Assembly (NCBI GenBank): GCA_025352325.1 | Contig: JANXTR010000011.1 | Span: 1 to 41,836 of the forward strand | Origin: Microbacteriaceae bacterium | GTDB taxonomy: Bacteria; Actinomycetota; Actinomycetes; Actinomycetales; Microbacteriaceae | Length of the DNA stretch: 41,836 bases | Direction: 5' to 3' | Shown here: positions 34,240 to 40,471 of the stretch, in pieces | How the letters are laid out: each line of letters opens with the position of its first letter | How positions within the stretch are numbered: the stretch's first letter is position 1 | Position numbers and translations under genes: made by a program | The notes under the pieces: model-generated | Database searches by the model: none | The model's input: only the letters and a program-made list of their open reading frames with translations | Told to the model about the DNA's origin: nothing

Positions 34240-34312
34240 TCCTCCATAGCTCAATTGGCAGAGCAATCGGCTGTTAACCGGTAGGTTCTTGGTTCGAGTC
34301 CAAGTGGGGGAG
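34240..34312 (+). tRNA. tRNA-Asn (anticodon GTT)
   Basis: A full 73-nt cloverleaf: acceptor TCCTCCA with TGGGGGA, D-arm AGCTCAATTGGCAGAGC, anticodon stem ATCGG/CCGGT with loop CTGTTAA (anticodon GTT at 34273-34275), and T-arm CTTGG TTCGAGT CCAAG. Discriminator G73 and an encoded CCA (34313-34315) follow. G34 and G73 fit asparagine tRNA. Confidence 0.96.
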
Positions 34313-34317
34313 CCATC

Positions 34318-34347
34318 GGCCCGGAATCCCAGGATTCCGGGCCTTTT
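34318..34347 (+). terminator. Intrinsic terminator of tRNA-Asn
   Basis: GGCCCGGAATCC (34318-34329) and GGATTCCGGGCC (34332-34343) form a 12-bp stem directly followed by TTTT. It starts 3 nt after the encoded CCA and is the cleanest intrinsic terminator in the window. Confidence 0.9.
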
Positions 34348-34357
34348 GCGTGATCAT

Positions 34358-34849
34358 ATGAGCATGACAGCGAGCGAGTTCGAGTACCACCAGCATCCCC
34401 GCGCCACCGAGCGGAAGACCGATGGCCCGCCGACGGTCCACAAGGCTGCCGTGAAGATGCACACGACGGCCGTCGGCCGCTTCAACAACCGGTTCGGCCT
34501 GCAGATCACCAAGTCGGTCGGGACGATGTGGGCGGCGTACGCCTTCGCGATCCTCGCCCTGATCAGCCTGCCCGCGGCGCTCATGAGCGGCAGCGCGATC
34601 ATCATCATCGCCTGGATCGCGCAGACCTTCCTGCAGCTCGTGCTACTGCCTGTGATCATCGTCGGCCAGAACATCCAGGCCGCCGCCTCCGACGACCGGT
34701 CGAACGCGACGTACAAGGATGCCGGCGCGATCCTCGAGGAGGCCAAGCAGATCCAGCTGCACCTGGCCGCCCAGGATGCCGCAGCCACCACGCTCATGAA
34801 CCGCATCGTGGCCCTCGAGGCGAAGATCGCCGGGCAGGCGGGGAGTTAG
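34358..34849 (+). CDS. Small membrane protein, DUF1003-like
   Basis: The product has 163 residues. A His/Lys-rich cytosolic segment leads into FNNRFGLQITKSVGTMWAAY, then two adjacent membrane helices (AFAILALISLPAALMSGSA and IIIIAWIAQTFLQLVLLPVIIVGQ). The amphipathic C-terminal helix contains SDDRSNATYKDAGAILEEAKQIQLHL. The two-helix plus coiled-coil layout resembles DUF1003-type proteins, but the match is loose and the function is unknown. ATG 34358 is only 11 nt after the tRNA-Asn terminator run, with a second ATG at 34364, so it probably depends on a promoter inside that short gap or on read-through. Confidence 0.7.
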   Translation: MSMTASEFEYHQHPRATERKTDGPPTVHKAAVKMHTTAVGRFNNRFGLQITKSVGTMWAAYAFAILALISLPAALMSGSAIIIIAWIAQTFLQLVLLPVIIVGQNIQAAASDDRSNATYKDAGAILEEAKQIQLHLAAQDAAATTLMNRIVALEAKIAGQAGS

Positions 34850-34965
34850 GCCCCGAGGAGGAAGACCACGCGCTCGCGCGCGAACTTCCGGTCGCCAACG
34901 CCGCTGCGGCGATGGGAGGCGTCGGCCAGGTCGTCATCGATGGATGCCGCGACCAGCCCCGACAT
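34846..34965 (-). CDS. Possible 39-residue protein or gene remnant
   Basis: An ATG-started minus-strand frame of 39 codons reads MSGLVAASIDDDLADASHRR then SGVGDRKFARERVVFLLGA. Almost all third bases are G or C (35 of 39), and GGAG lies 7 nt before the ATG, so it has coding character. Its stop overlaps the convergent stop of the small membrane protein (TTAG). It starts 88 nt from, and divergent to, histidine kinase 1, with a palindrome between them. It could be a real small protein or the 3' remains of a lost gene; no family was recognised. Confidence 0.3.
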   Translation of the reverse strand: MSGLVAASIDDDLADASHRRSGVGDRKFARERVVFLLGA

Positions 34966-34978
34966 CCCGGCACTCCGC

Positions 34979-34996
34979 GTACCCCTGCGGGAGTAC
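34979..34996. promoter_or_regulatory. Candidate response-regulator operator before histidine kinase 1
   Basis: GTACCCC-TGC-GGGAGTAC is an 18-bp imperfect inverted repeat. It contains GCGGGAGTA (34987-34995), which recurs at 37034-37042 upstream of the SHOCT gene. It lies about 45 nt upstream of the kinase -10 hexamer, a usual place for an activator site. Confidence 0.4.
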
Positions 34997-35040
34997 GCTC
35001 CGCGCACCGGACGGCGGATTCCGCCGGATCGCCTCGCGCG

Positions 35041-35046
35041 TAGCAT
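35041..35046 (+). promoter_or_regulatory. -10 hexamer of histidine kinase 1
   Basis: TAGCAT lies exactly 6 nt before ATG 35053. A perfect inverted repeat CGGCGG-ATT-CCGCCG (35012-35026) overlaps the -35 position. Confidence 0.5.
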
Positions 35047-35052
35047 CGAACC

Positions 35053-36342
35053 ATGTCCGCCTCCCGCCGCGCCGTCCGTCGGGCGCAGCGCTGGCAGCAG
35101 TGGATGGAGCGGCGCGGCGGTCAGGGTGTCTGGATGGACCGCCATCCCGACTGGTCGAACTGGGGCGGTCCACCGCCGCCGAACTATCGGATGCCGCGCT
35201 GGGCGACCCTCTGGCTGCCGGTCATCATCTCGTTCGTTGTCCAGGTGCCGGTGGCGATCGGGCTCATCCACGTCTATTCCCTCACCCCGACGCAGAGCCT
35301 GATCACGCTCGGGATCGCGCTGCTCGGTCCGCTCGCCCTGATCGTCGCCCGACGATTCCCGGGCCCTGTGGTGGCCGTCACCGCGGTCGGCGCCTCGCTC
35401 GACCTGTTCTTCAACGACCACAGCGGGCCGCCGTACGTTGCGCTCGCGTTCGGCATCATCAGCGCGATCGTGCGCGACGCGCGGATCTGGGCGTGGGTCT
35501 CGATCGCGGTCGCCTGGGTGACGACGCTGAGTGTCGCCATCGCCCTGGGCAATGATCGCCTGACGGCCCCTCGCATCGCGGCGACGACCCTCGGCATCCT
35601 GATCGTCGTCGGCATCGGCGAGGGCATGCGCACGCGACGCGAGCGCGGCGCCGAGTTCCGCAGGATCATGGGCGAGCGCCGGCAGTCCGAGGTGCAGGCC
35701 GAGCGGGTGCGCATCGCCCGCGAGCTTCACGACGTGCTCGCTCATTCGCTCAGTCAGATCAACGTGCAGGCGAGCGTGGGGCTGCACCTCATGGACCGGC
35801 AGCCCGATAAGGCGGCGGAGGCGCTGGCGAGCATCAAGGAGACCAGCAAGACCGCGCTCGACGAGGTGCGCTCCGTGCTCGGCGTGCTCCGCGCCGAGGG
35901 CGGCGCCGACCCGAGCGCCCCGTTGGTGCCCGAACCGGATCTCAGCCGACTGCCGGGGCTCGCGGCATCCGTCACCGCTCAGGGCGTCGAGGTGCGTCTG
36001 GATGACCGGCTCACCATGAGCGAGATCCCCAAGCCCGTGCAGCTCGCGCTGTACCGCATCGTGCAGGAGTCGCTCACGAACGTCGCCCGGCACGCCGACG
36101 GAGCCACCCACGCGACCGTCACGATCGATCGTTCGGATGCCGCATACCGTCTCGAGGTCCGAGACGACGGTCGCGGCAGCGTGCCCGTGCCCGCTTCCGA
36201 GACTGGAGGGCGCGGACTGCTCGGCATGCGTGAGCGCGCCGAACTGCTCGGTGGCCACCTGAGCGCCGGTCCTGCCGAGGGCGGCGGCTTCTCGGTCGTC
36301 GCCGAACTGCCCGTCCGCGTCAGCCAGGAGACCTCCGCATGA
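35053..36342 (+). CDS. Sensor histidine kinase (NarL/DesK type)
   Basis: The product has 429 residues. A basic, Trp-rich cytosolic N terminus (about 1-50) is followed by five or six membrane segments (about 51-190) without a large external loop, so the signal is probably sensed in or at the membrane. The HisKA_3 dimerisation domain carries the phosphorylated His226 in RIARELHDVLAHSLSQI. The HATPase_c domain has the N-box ESLTNVARHADG (Asn343), the G1 box RDDGRG (about 370-375) and the G2 region GGRGLLGMRERAELLGG. Leaderless start predicted at ATG 35053. It overlaps the regulator gene by 4 bases. The stimulus is unknown; related pairs often respond to cell-envelope stress. Confidence 0.92.
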   Translation: MSASRRAVRRAQRWQQWMERRGGQGVWMDRHPDWSNWGGPPPPNYRMPRWATLWLPVIISFVVQVPVAIGLIHVYSLTPTQSLITLGIALLGPLALIVARRFPGPVVAVTAVGASLDLFFNDHSGPPYVALAFGIISAIVRDARIWAWVSIAVAWVTTLSVAIALGNDRLTAPRIAATTLGILIVVGIGEGMRTRRERGAEFRRIMGERRQSEVQAERVRIARELHDVLAHSLSQINVQASVGLHLMDRQPDKAAEALASIKETSKTALDEVRSVLGVLRAEGGADPSAPLVPEPDLSRLPGLAASVTAQGVEVRLDDRLTMSEIPKPVQLALYRIVQESLTNVARHADGATHATVTIDRSDAAYRLEVRDDGRGSVPVPASETGGRGLLGMRERAELLGGHLSAGPAEGGGFSVVAELPVRVSQETSA

Positions 36343-37007
36343 CCATCCGAGTCGCACTCGCCGACGATCAGCAGCTAATCCGCGCGGGCTTCCGCAGTCT
36401 GCTCGAGGCCGAGCCGGATCTCGAGGTCGTCGGCGAGGCCGCCACCGGTCGCGAGGCGGTCGCCCTCGTGACGCGCGAACGCCCGGACGTCGTGCTCATG
36501 GACATCCGGATGCCCGACGGCGACGGCCTCTGGGCCACGGAGCAGATCGCGGCGAATCCCGCCCTGTCGGGCACGCGCGTCGTGGTCGTTACCACCTTCG
36601 AACTCGACGAGTACGTGGCGCAGGCGATCCGCGCCGGGGCGAGCGGCTTCCTCGTGAAAGACACCGAACCCGTCGAGCTGATCCGTGCCGTGCATGTCGT
36701 CTCCGGTGGAGATGCGCTGCTCAGCCCGCGTGTCACCAAACGGCTGCTCGAGCGGGTCGCTGGCACCTTCCACCAGCCGCCGGACGACTCGCGGCTCCGC
36801 GTGCTCACCGATCGTGAGCGCGAGGTGCTCGGGCTGGTCGGCCAGGGGCTTACCAACGACGAGATCGGGCGCCAGCTCTACCTGAGCCCGCTCACCGCCA
36901 AAACACACGTCTCGCGGATCATGTCGAAGCTGCTGGCGCGCGACCGCGTGCAGCTGGTCGTGATCGCCTACGAGACCGGGCTGGTCGCCGCGGGAGCGAG
37001 CGAGTAA
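36339..37007 (+). CDS. NarL/FixJ-type response regulator
   Basis: The product has 222 residues. The receiver domain has acidic Asp9/Asp10, the phosphorylated Asp55 in VVLMDIRMPDGDG, Thr86 region VVTTFELDEYV and Lys107 in FLVKD. The LuxR-type helix-turn-helix (about 155-215) reads LTDREREVLGLVGQGLTNDE and IGRQLYLSPLTAKTHVSRIM, a complete DNA-binding motif. It is coupled to the kinase (ATGA). A shared GCGGGAGTA word upstream of the kinase and of the SHOCT gene suggests it controls both. Confidence 0.95.
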   Translation: MTIRVALADDQQLIRAGFRSLLEAEPDLEVVGEAATGREAVALVTRERPDVVLMDIRMPDGDGLWATEQIAANPALSGTRVVVVTTFELDEYVAQAIRAGASGFLVKDTEPVELIRAVHVVSGGDALLSPRVTKRLLERVAGTFHQPPDDSRLRVLTDREREVLGLVGQGLTNDEIGRQLYLSPLTAKTHVSRIMSKLLARDRVQLVVIAYETGLVAAGASE

Positions 37008-37102
37008 TAGTTGGGGAGCGTCGCCCTGCACCCGCGGGAGTAGTCGAAACCACCCGCCGGGCAGATTCCCCCGGGACGCCGAATGGCGAGAGTGGAGTCA
37101 TC

Positions 37103-37119
37103 GGGTTCCGCCGGAACCC
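37103..37119. promoter_or_regulatory. Perfect hairpin/palindrome before the SHOCT gene
   Basis: GGGTTCC-GCC-GGAACCC is a perfect 7-bp inverted repeat with a 3-nt loop, ending 18 nt before GTG 37138. It could be an operator, or an RNA hairpin ending the regulator transcript or tuning translation. Confidence 0.45.
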
Positions 37120-37137
37120 CTGACTCGAAGGACCATC

Positions 37138-37421
37138 GTGTTCACCTCGCTCGCTCTCGCAGCCGCACCCCACTTCGCGCATCCTGTGCTGGGCTTCGGC
37201 TTCGGCGGCGGATACGGCACCTCGGGCCGCATGGGCCATGGCATGGGCCACGGCTACTGGGCCGGTGCGCAGGCCTCCCGCGCCGCCGAGACCACCCTCG
37301 CCGAGCGTTTCGCGCAGGGCGACATCGACGAGAAGGAGTACCGTGCCCGCCTCGACGTGCTGCGCGCTAATGCGCCGCAGCCGCCGAGGGCCCGAACGGC
37401 CCCGTCGGACCCCAGAAGTAG
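37138..37421 (+). CDS. SHOCT-domain small protein, probably frameshifted near its end
   Basis: From GTG 37138 (GAAGGA Shine-Dalgarno upstream) the product has a hydrophobic Gly/His-rich N-terminal part (LALAAAPHFAHPVLGFGFGG, then MGHGMGHGYW). The SHOCT motif TTLAERFAQGDIDEKEYRARLDVLRA follows at about 50-78; this short oligomerisation motif is common in membrane-linked regulators. As written the frame does not stop until 37626, 149 bases inside the next gene. Near 37375 another frame takes over with a natural-looking end (AAAEGPNGPVGPQK, stop 37419-37421) just before a strong terminator. The end given here assumes one missing base; otherwise the product would have 162 residues with an odd Arg/Pro-rich tail. 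Confidence 0.6.
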
Positions 37422-37430
37422 CGCTCCGAT

Positions 37431-37474
37431 AGTCTCTCCTTCGAGCTGCAACCGGCTCGGAGGAGAGACTTTTT
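37431..37474 (+). terminator. Terminator-like hairpin that also contains the Shine-Dalgarno of histidine kinase 2
   Basis: AGTCTCTCCTTCGAGC (37431-37446) pairs with GCTCGGAGGAGAGACT (37455-37470) over 16 positions, one of them a G-U, with an 8-nt loop and a TTTTT run (37470-37474). This is a textbook intrinsic terminator for the SHOCT transcript. The right arm contains GGAGGAG (37459-37465), the only Shine-Dalgarno near the GTG at 37478, which begins 4 nt after the U-run. So the same hairpin could stop transcription and hide the ribosome site of the next gene. Confidence 0.85.
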
Positions 37475-37477
37475 CAC

Positions 37478-38392
37478 GTGAACGCTTGGCTTCAAGACAA
37501 CTCGATCGTCGTGACCCTTGCGCTCGGAATCGCCACCGTGGTCCTCCTGATCCTGGTGATTGTGCTCCTCGTCCTCTGGCGGCTGGCTCGCCGAGCCGAA
37601 CGAGCGGCCTCCGCCGGCCGCGTTGAGCGGGAGCGCGATCGCATCGACCTCGAGCTCTCGCTGGCCGAACAGACCAGCCGGCTGCGCATCATCCGCGAAC
37701 TCCACGAGCTGGCCGTGCACTCGGTGTCGGTCATCATCAGCCAGGCAGACGGGGCGCGCTACGCGGCAACCGCGGATCCGGATGTCGCGACCCGCAGCGC
37801 CAGCGCCATCGCCGAGGCCGCGCGGGCGACGCTGGCCGACCTCCGCCGGGTGATGACAGTCGTGCGCGACGGCGAGGCGGATGCCGCCCCCCAACCAAGC
37901 CTCTCGTCGGCCCGGGAGCTGTTCAAGGTGATGCGCGACGCCGGCCTCGACGTCGAGTTCGTCGAGAACGGCGCGCGCCTGGACCTTAAGCAGGGCGCTG
38001 AGCTCGCGGTCTACCGCATCCTGCAGGAGGCCCTCAGCAACGCGCTCGCCCACGGCGGCGCCGGTACGAGTGCGCGGGTCGGCTTCAAGTGGACCGACCA
38101 GGGCCTCGAGGTGCTGGTCGACGACGACGGTTTTCGCGCCGAGGCGGTGCGCAACGGTCTCGACCCGAACCTGGAGGCTCAGCAGCGCAGCTACTCGCAG
38201 GACGACGACTTGGCGGCCCTCACCCAGACGCCGGTGGGTCGCGGCATCACCGAGATGCGCGAACGCACGGAGCTGTTCGGCGGGGTCTTCTCAGCGCGCA
38301 CGGTGCCGGGCGTGGGCTTCTCGGTGGCGGCGATCTTCCCCGCGCTGAAGTACCACAACGGCGTCCACGGGGTGAAGTTGGACCCGTCGTGA
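37478..38392 (+). CDS. Sensor histidine kinase 2, single membrane segment
   Basis: The product has 304 residues. One membrane helix (about 11-35, VTLALGIATVVLLILVIVLLVLW) precedes a short coiled region and a DesK-like phosphoacceptor helix, IIRELHELAVHSVSVIISQADG with His76. The HATPase domain has N-box LQEALSNALAHGG (Asn188), LVDDDGF and GRGITEMRERTELFGGVF. With no external domain, sensing is probably through the membrane, through partners or internal. GTG 37478 lies directly behind a terminator hairpin that includes its Shine-Dalgarno. It overlaps the receiver gene by 4 bases. The acceptor helix departs from the common E-L-H-D form (E-L-H-E). Confidence 0.88.
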   Translation: MNAWLQDNSIVVTLALGIATVVLLILVIVLLVLWRLARRAERAASAGRVERERDRIDLELSLAEQTSRLRIIRELHELAVHSVSVIISQADGARYAATADPDVATRSASAIAEAARATLADLRRVMTVVRDGEADAAPQPSLSSARELFKVMRDAGLDVEFVENGARLDLKQGAELAVYRILQEALSNALAHGGAGTSARVGFKWTDQGLEVLVDDDGFRAEAVRNGLDPNLEAQQRSYSQDDDLAALTQTPVGRGITEMRERTELFGGVFSARTVPGVGFSVAAIFPALKYHNGVHGVKLDPS

Positions 38393-38799
38393 GCCCGGTC
38401 GGTCCACAGGTGCGGGTCGCGATCGTCGACGACTCCAAGAGTCAGCGCGAGGGCTGGGCGCTGCTGCTGAGTTCGCAGCCCGACCTGTTGGTCGTCGGAC
38501 AGGCGGGCGACGGCGCGCAGGCTCTCGCCCTCGCGCGACGTGAGCCGATCGACGTGCTGGTGATGGATATCCAGATGCCGCGGGTCAACGGGCTCGTCGC
38601 CGCGGGCCGGATCAGCGCTGACGCGCGCGTCGCGGAACTCGGTCGTCCGCCGCGGATCGTCCTTGTGACCGCGATCGACCTGGATGCTTACGTGCCGGGC
38701 GCGGCCATGGCGGGCGCCTACGCGGTGCTCTACAAGGACGTCGACCCCGAGGGGCTGTTCGAGACCATCCGTGAAGCCGCGGCCTACAGGGGTGAGTAG
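38389..38799 (+). CDS. Receiver-only response regulator
   Basis: The 136-residue product is a complete receiver domain: IVDDSKSQREGWALLL (Asp14/Asp15), the phosphorylation site VLVMDIQMPRVNG (Asp60), LVTAID (Thr94) and YAVLYKD (Lys116). It ends after the last helix, ETIREAAAYRGE. No helix-turn-helix follows in any frame; only 50 bases separate it from the end of def. The GTG start overlaps the kinase 2 stop. Its output must come from protein contact, phosphate transfer or competition with the regulator encoded upstream, unless the DNA-binding domain was lost. Confidence 0.88.
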   Translation: MSPVGPQVRVAIVDDSKSQREGWALLLSSQPDLLVVGQAGDGAQALALARREPIDVLVMDIQMPRVNGLVAAGRISADARVAELGRPPRIVLVTAIDLDAYVPGAAMAGAYAVLYKDVDPEGLFETIREAAAYRGE

Positions 38800-38849
38800 C
38801 GCAGAGGCCCGCCCCCGCGTCTGCCCGATGATGACGGCGGCGCAGAGCC

Positions 38850-39425
38850 TCAGTCGTCGAGGTGATCCACGCCAGGCAGCCACGACTGCCCTGGAACGCC
38901 CCAGCTGCGCTTCTTGACCGTCTTGGCGGCCGCTCGGTCGTCGGGGTGCGCGAGACGGTCGGCGTAGAGCACGCCGTCGAGGTGGTCGTACTCGTGCTGG
39001 AAGATCCGCGCGAGCCAACCATCCGCCTCGATCTGGAAGGCAGAGCCGTCGAGGGCGGTGGCGCGCAGGAGCGCACGTTCCGCACGACGGAGCGGGAAGC
39101 GCTCGCCCGGAAGAGAGAGGCATCCCTCCGACTCGTCATCCTCGTCGAGCTCGTCGATCGATGCCGGGACGGGCGGGCTGATCCAGAGTCCAGGGTTGAT
39201 CGCGGTGCCCTGGTGCAACACGCCGCCCTCGTCGGTCCAGTGGTAGACGAACACACGAAGGGGCACACCAACCTGCGGCGCCGCCAGCCCGACACCGGGT
39301 GCGGCGGCCATGGTCTCCTCCATGTCGCGCACCAGCTGCACCAGCGACGCGTCGAACTCGTCGACGGGTGCGGCGGGGGAGTGGAGCACCGGGTCCCCTG
39401 TGATGAGGATGGGAAGCACGGCCAT
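38850..39425 (-). CDS. def: Peptide deformylase
   Basis: Deformylase removes the formyl group from the N-terminal Met of new proteins. The 191-residue product has motif 1 GVGLAAPQVG (44-53), motif 2 ESEGCLSLPG (metal ligand Cys102) and motif 3 FQHEYDHLDG (His144, catalytic Glu145, His148). The start MAVLPILITGDPVLHSPA is typical. ATG 39425 lies 6 nt after a -10-like TATCCT, and the gene is divergent from the DMT transporter gene. It is convergent with the receiver gene across a 50-nt gap. The C terminus (KKRSWGVPGQSWLPG) matches actinobacterial forms. Confidence 0.96.
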   Translation of the reverse strand: MAVLPILITGDPVLHSPAAPVDEFDASLVQLVRDMEETMAAAPGVGLAAPQVGVPLRVFVYHWTDEGGVLHQGTAINPGLWISPPVPASIDELDEDDESEGCLSLPGERFPLRRAERALLRATALDGSAFQIEADGWLARIFQHEYDHLDGVLYADRLAHPDDRAAAKTVKKRSWGVPGQSWLPGVDHLDD

Positions 39426-39431
39426 TCGCCA

Positions 39432-39437
39432 AGGATA
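39432..39437 (-). promoter_or_regulatory. -10 hexamer of def
   Basis: TATCCT on the minus strand, 6 nt before ATG 39425; predicts a leaderless def mRNA. Confidence 0.45.
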
Positions 39438-39453
39438 TCGAGGGTTCTGCGGT

Positions 39454-39459
39454 TACATT
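39454..39459 (+). promoter_or_regulatory. -10 hexamer of the DMT transporter gene
   Basis: TACATT, 6 nt before GTG 39466. The def hexamer is 17 nt away on the other strand, so the two promoters are back to back and their -35 regions overlap each other's -10 regions. Confidence 0.5.
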
Positions 39460-39465
39460 CGTCGG

Positions 39466-40419
39466 GTGCCTCTCGACCCCTTCGTGATCGACCCGGCGAA
39501 AATCATGGCCTCCGTGCCGGTCGTCGGGATCGTCATCGCCCTCGTCGGCGGACTGTTCCTCGCGCTCGGTGCTCAGTTCCAGCACCGCGGCGTCACCGTC
39601 GTCGAGGAGCGCTACGGCTCCGGACACAAGGCCGGTCTCAGCATCGCCCAGATCCTCCGGTTGCTGCGCAGCCCGTGGTGGGTGCTCGGCACCGTCTTGC
39701 TGGGCCTCGCGATCCTCTGTCAGCTCACCAGCCTCGGCTTCGCGCCCATCATCGTGGTGCAGCCGCTCGGCGTCGTCGCCCTCGTCATCACCTCGGTGAT
39801 CAACGCGCGCGTCTCGCACATCCCGCTCACGCGGCAGGCGATCCGCGCGATCACGTTCTGCGTTGCTGGCATCGCCATCTTCGTCACGGTGGCGGCCTTT
39901 GTCGCGCAGGAGTCGGTGATCAACACCACCCAGCTCGTGATCATCCTGGTGATCCTCGGTGTGGTGATCCTGCTGCTCGGGCTCGCGTTCGCGTTCTTCC
40001 GCCGACGATTCACGGCGATCTTTTACATCATCTCGGCCGGCGTGCTCTACGGATTCGTGGCCACCCTGGCCAAGGTCGTTATCAACCGCGTCATCTCGGG
40101 TAACTTCGAAGGACTCACCGTCTTCGCTATCGTGGCTCTGCTTCTCGCGATGGCGCTCGGCGCGTACTTCGTGCAGACCGCGTACTCGGTCGGATCGCCG
40201 GACCTCGTGATCGCCGGCCTGACCGTTGTGGACCCGCTCGTCGCCGTGGCGATCGGCATCATCGTGCTCCAGGAGGCCGCGGGCGCACCGCTTTGGGTGC
40301 TGCCGGTCTGGCTCGTCGCGGCGGGCATCGCCGTCTATGGCGTCTTCCAGCTCGCGAAGACCCGCGCGGCCCAAGTCGCCGCCACGCAAGCCGAGGCCGC
40401 CAAGAACGGCCACGCCTGA
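39466..40419 (+). CDS. DMT-superfamily (EamA/NIPA-like) membrane transporter
   Basis: The product has 317 residues with nine or ten hydrophobic helices, from VPVVGIVIALVGGLFLALGAQFQHRG to LWVLPVWLVAAGIAVYGVFQLA, arranged as two half-repeats. FAPIIVVQPLGVVALVITSVINA and SPDLVIAGLTVVDPLVAVAIGIIVLQE are the paired conserved segments of DMT and NIPA-like transporters. The substrate is unknown. GTG 39466 is chosen from the promoter-like hexamer 6 nt upstream; the frame extends further upstream into the def gene, which is antisense there. The gene ends 52 nt before the glycosyltransferase start. Confidence 0.85.
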   Translation: MPLDPFVIDPAKIMASVPVVGIVIALVGGLFLALGAQFQHRGVTVVEERYGSGHKAGLSIAQILRLLRSPWWVLGTVLLGLAILCQLTSLGFAPIIVVQPLGVVALVITSVINARVSHIPLTRQAIRAITFCVAGIAIFVTVAAFVAQESVINTTQLVIILVILGVVILLLGLAFAFFRRRFTAIFYIISAGVLYGFVATLAKVVINRVISGNFEGLTVFAIVALLLAMALGAYFVQTAYSVGSPDLVIAGLTVVDPLVAVAIGIIVLQEAAGAPLWVLPVWLVAAGIAVYGVFQLAKTRAAQVAATQAEAAKNGHA

Positions 40420-40471
40420 GTTACCCTGAGCGGGCAGCGTCTCTGCTGCTCCCAGGACCGAAGGGCACCGA

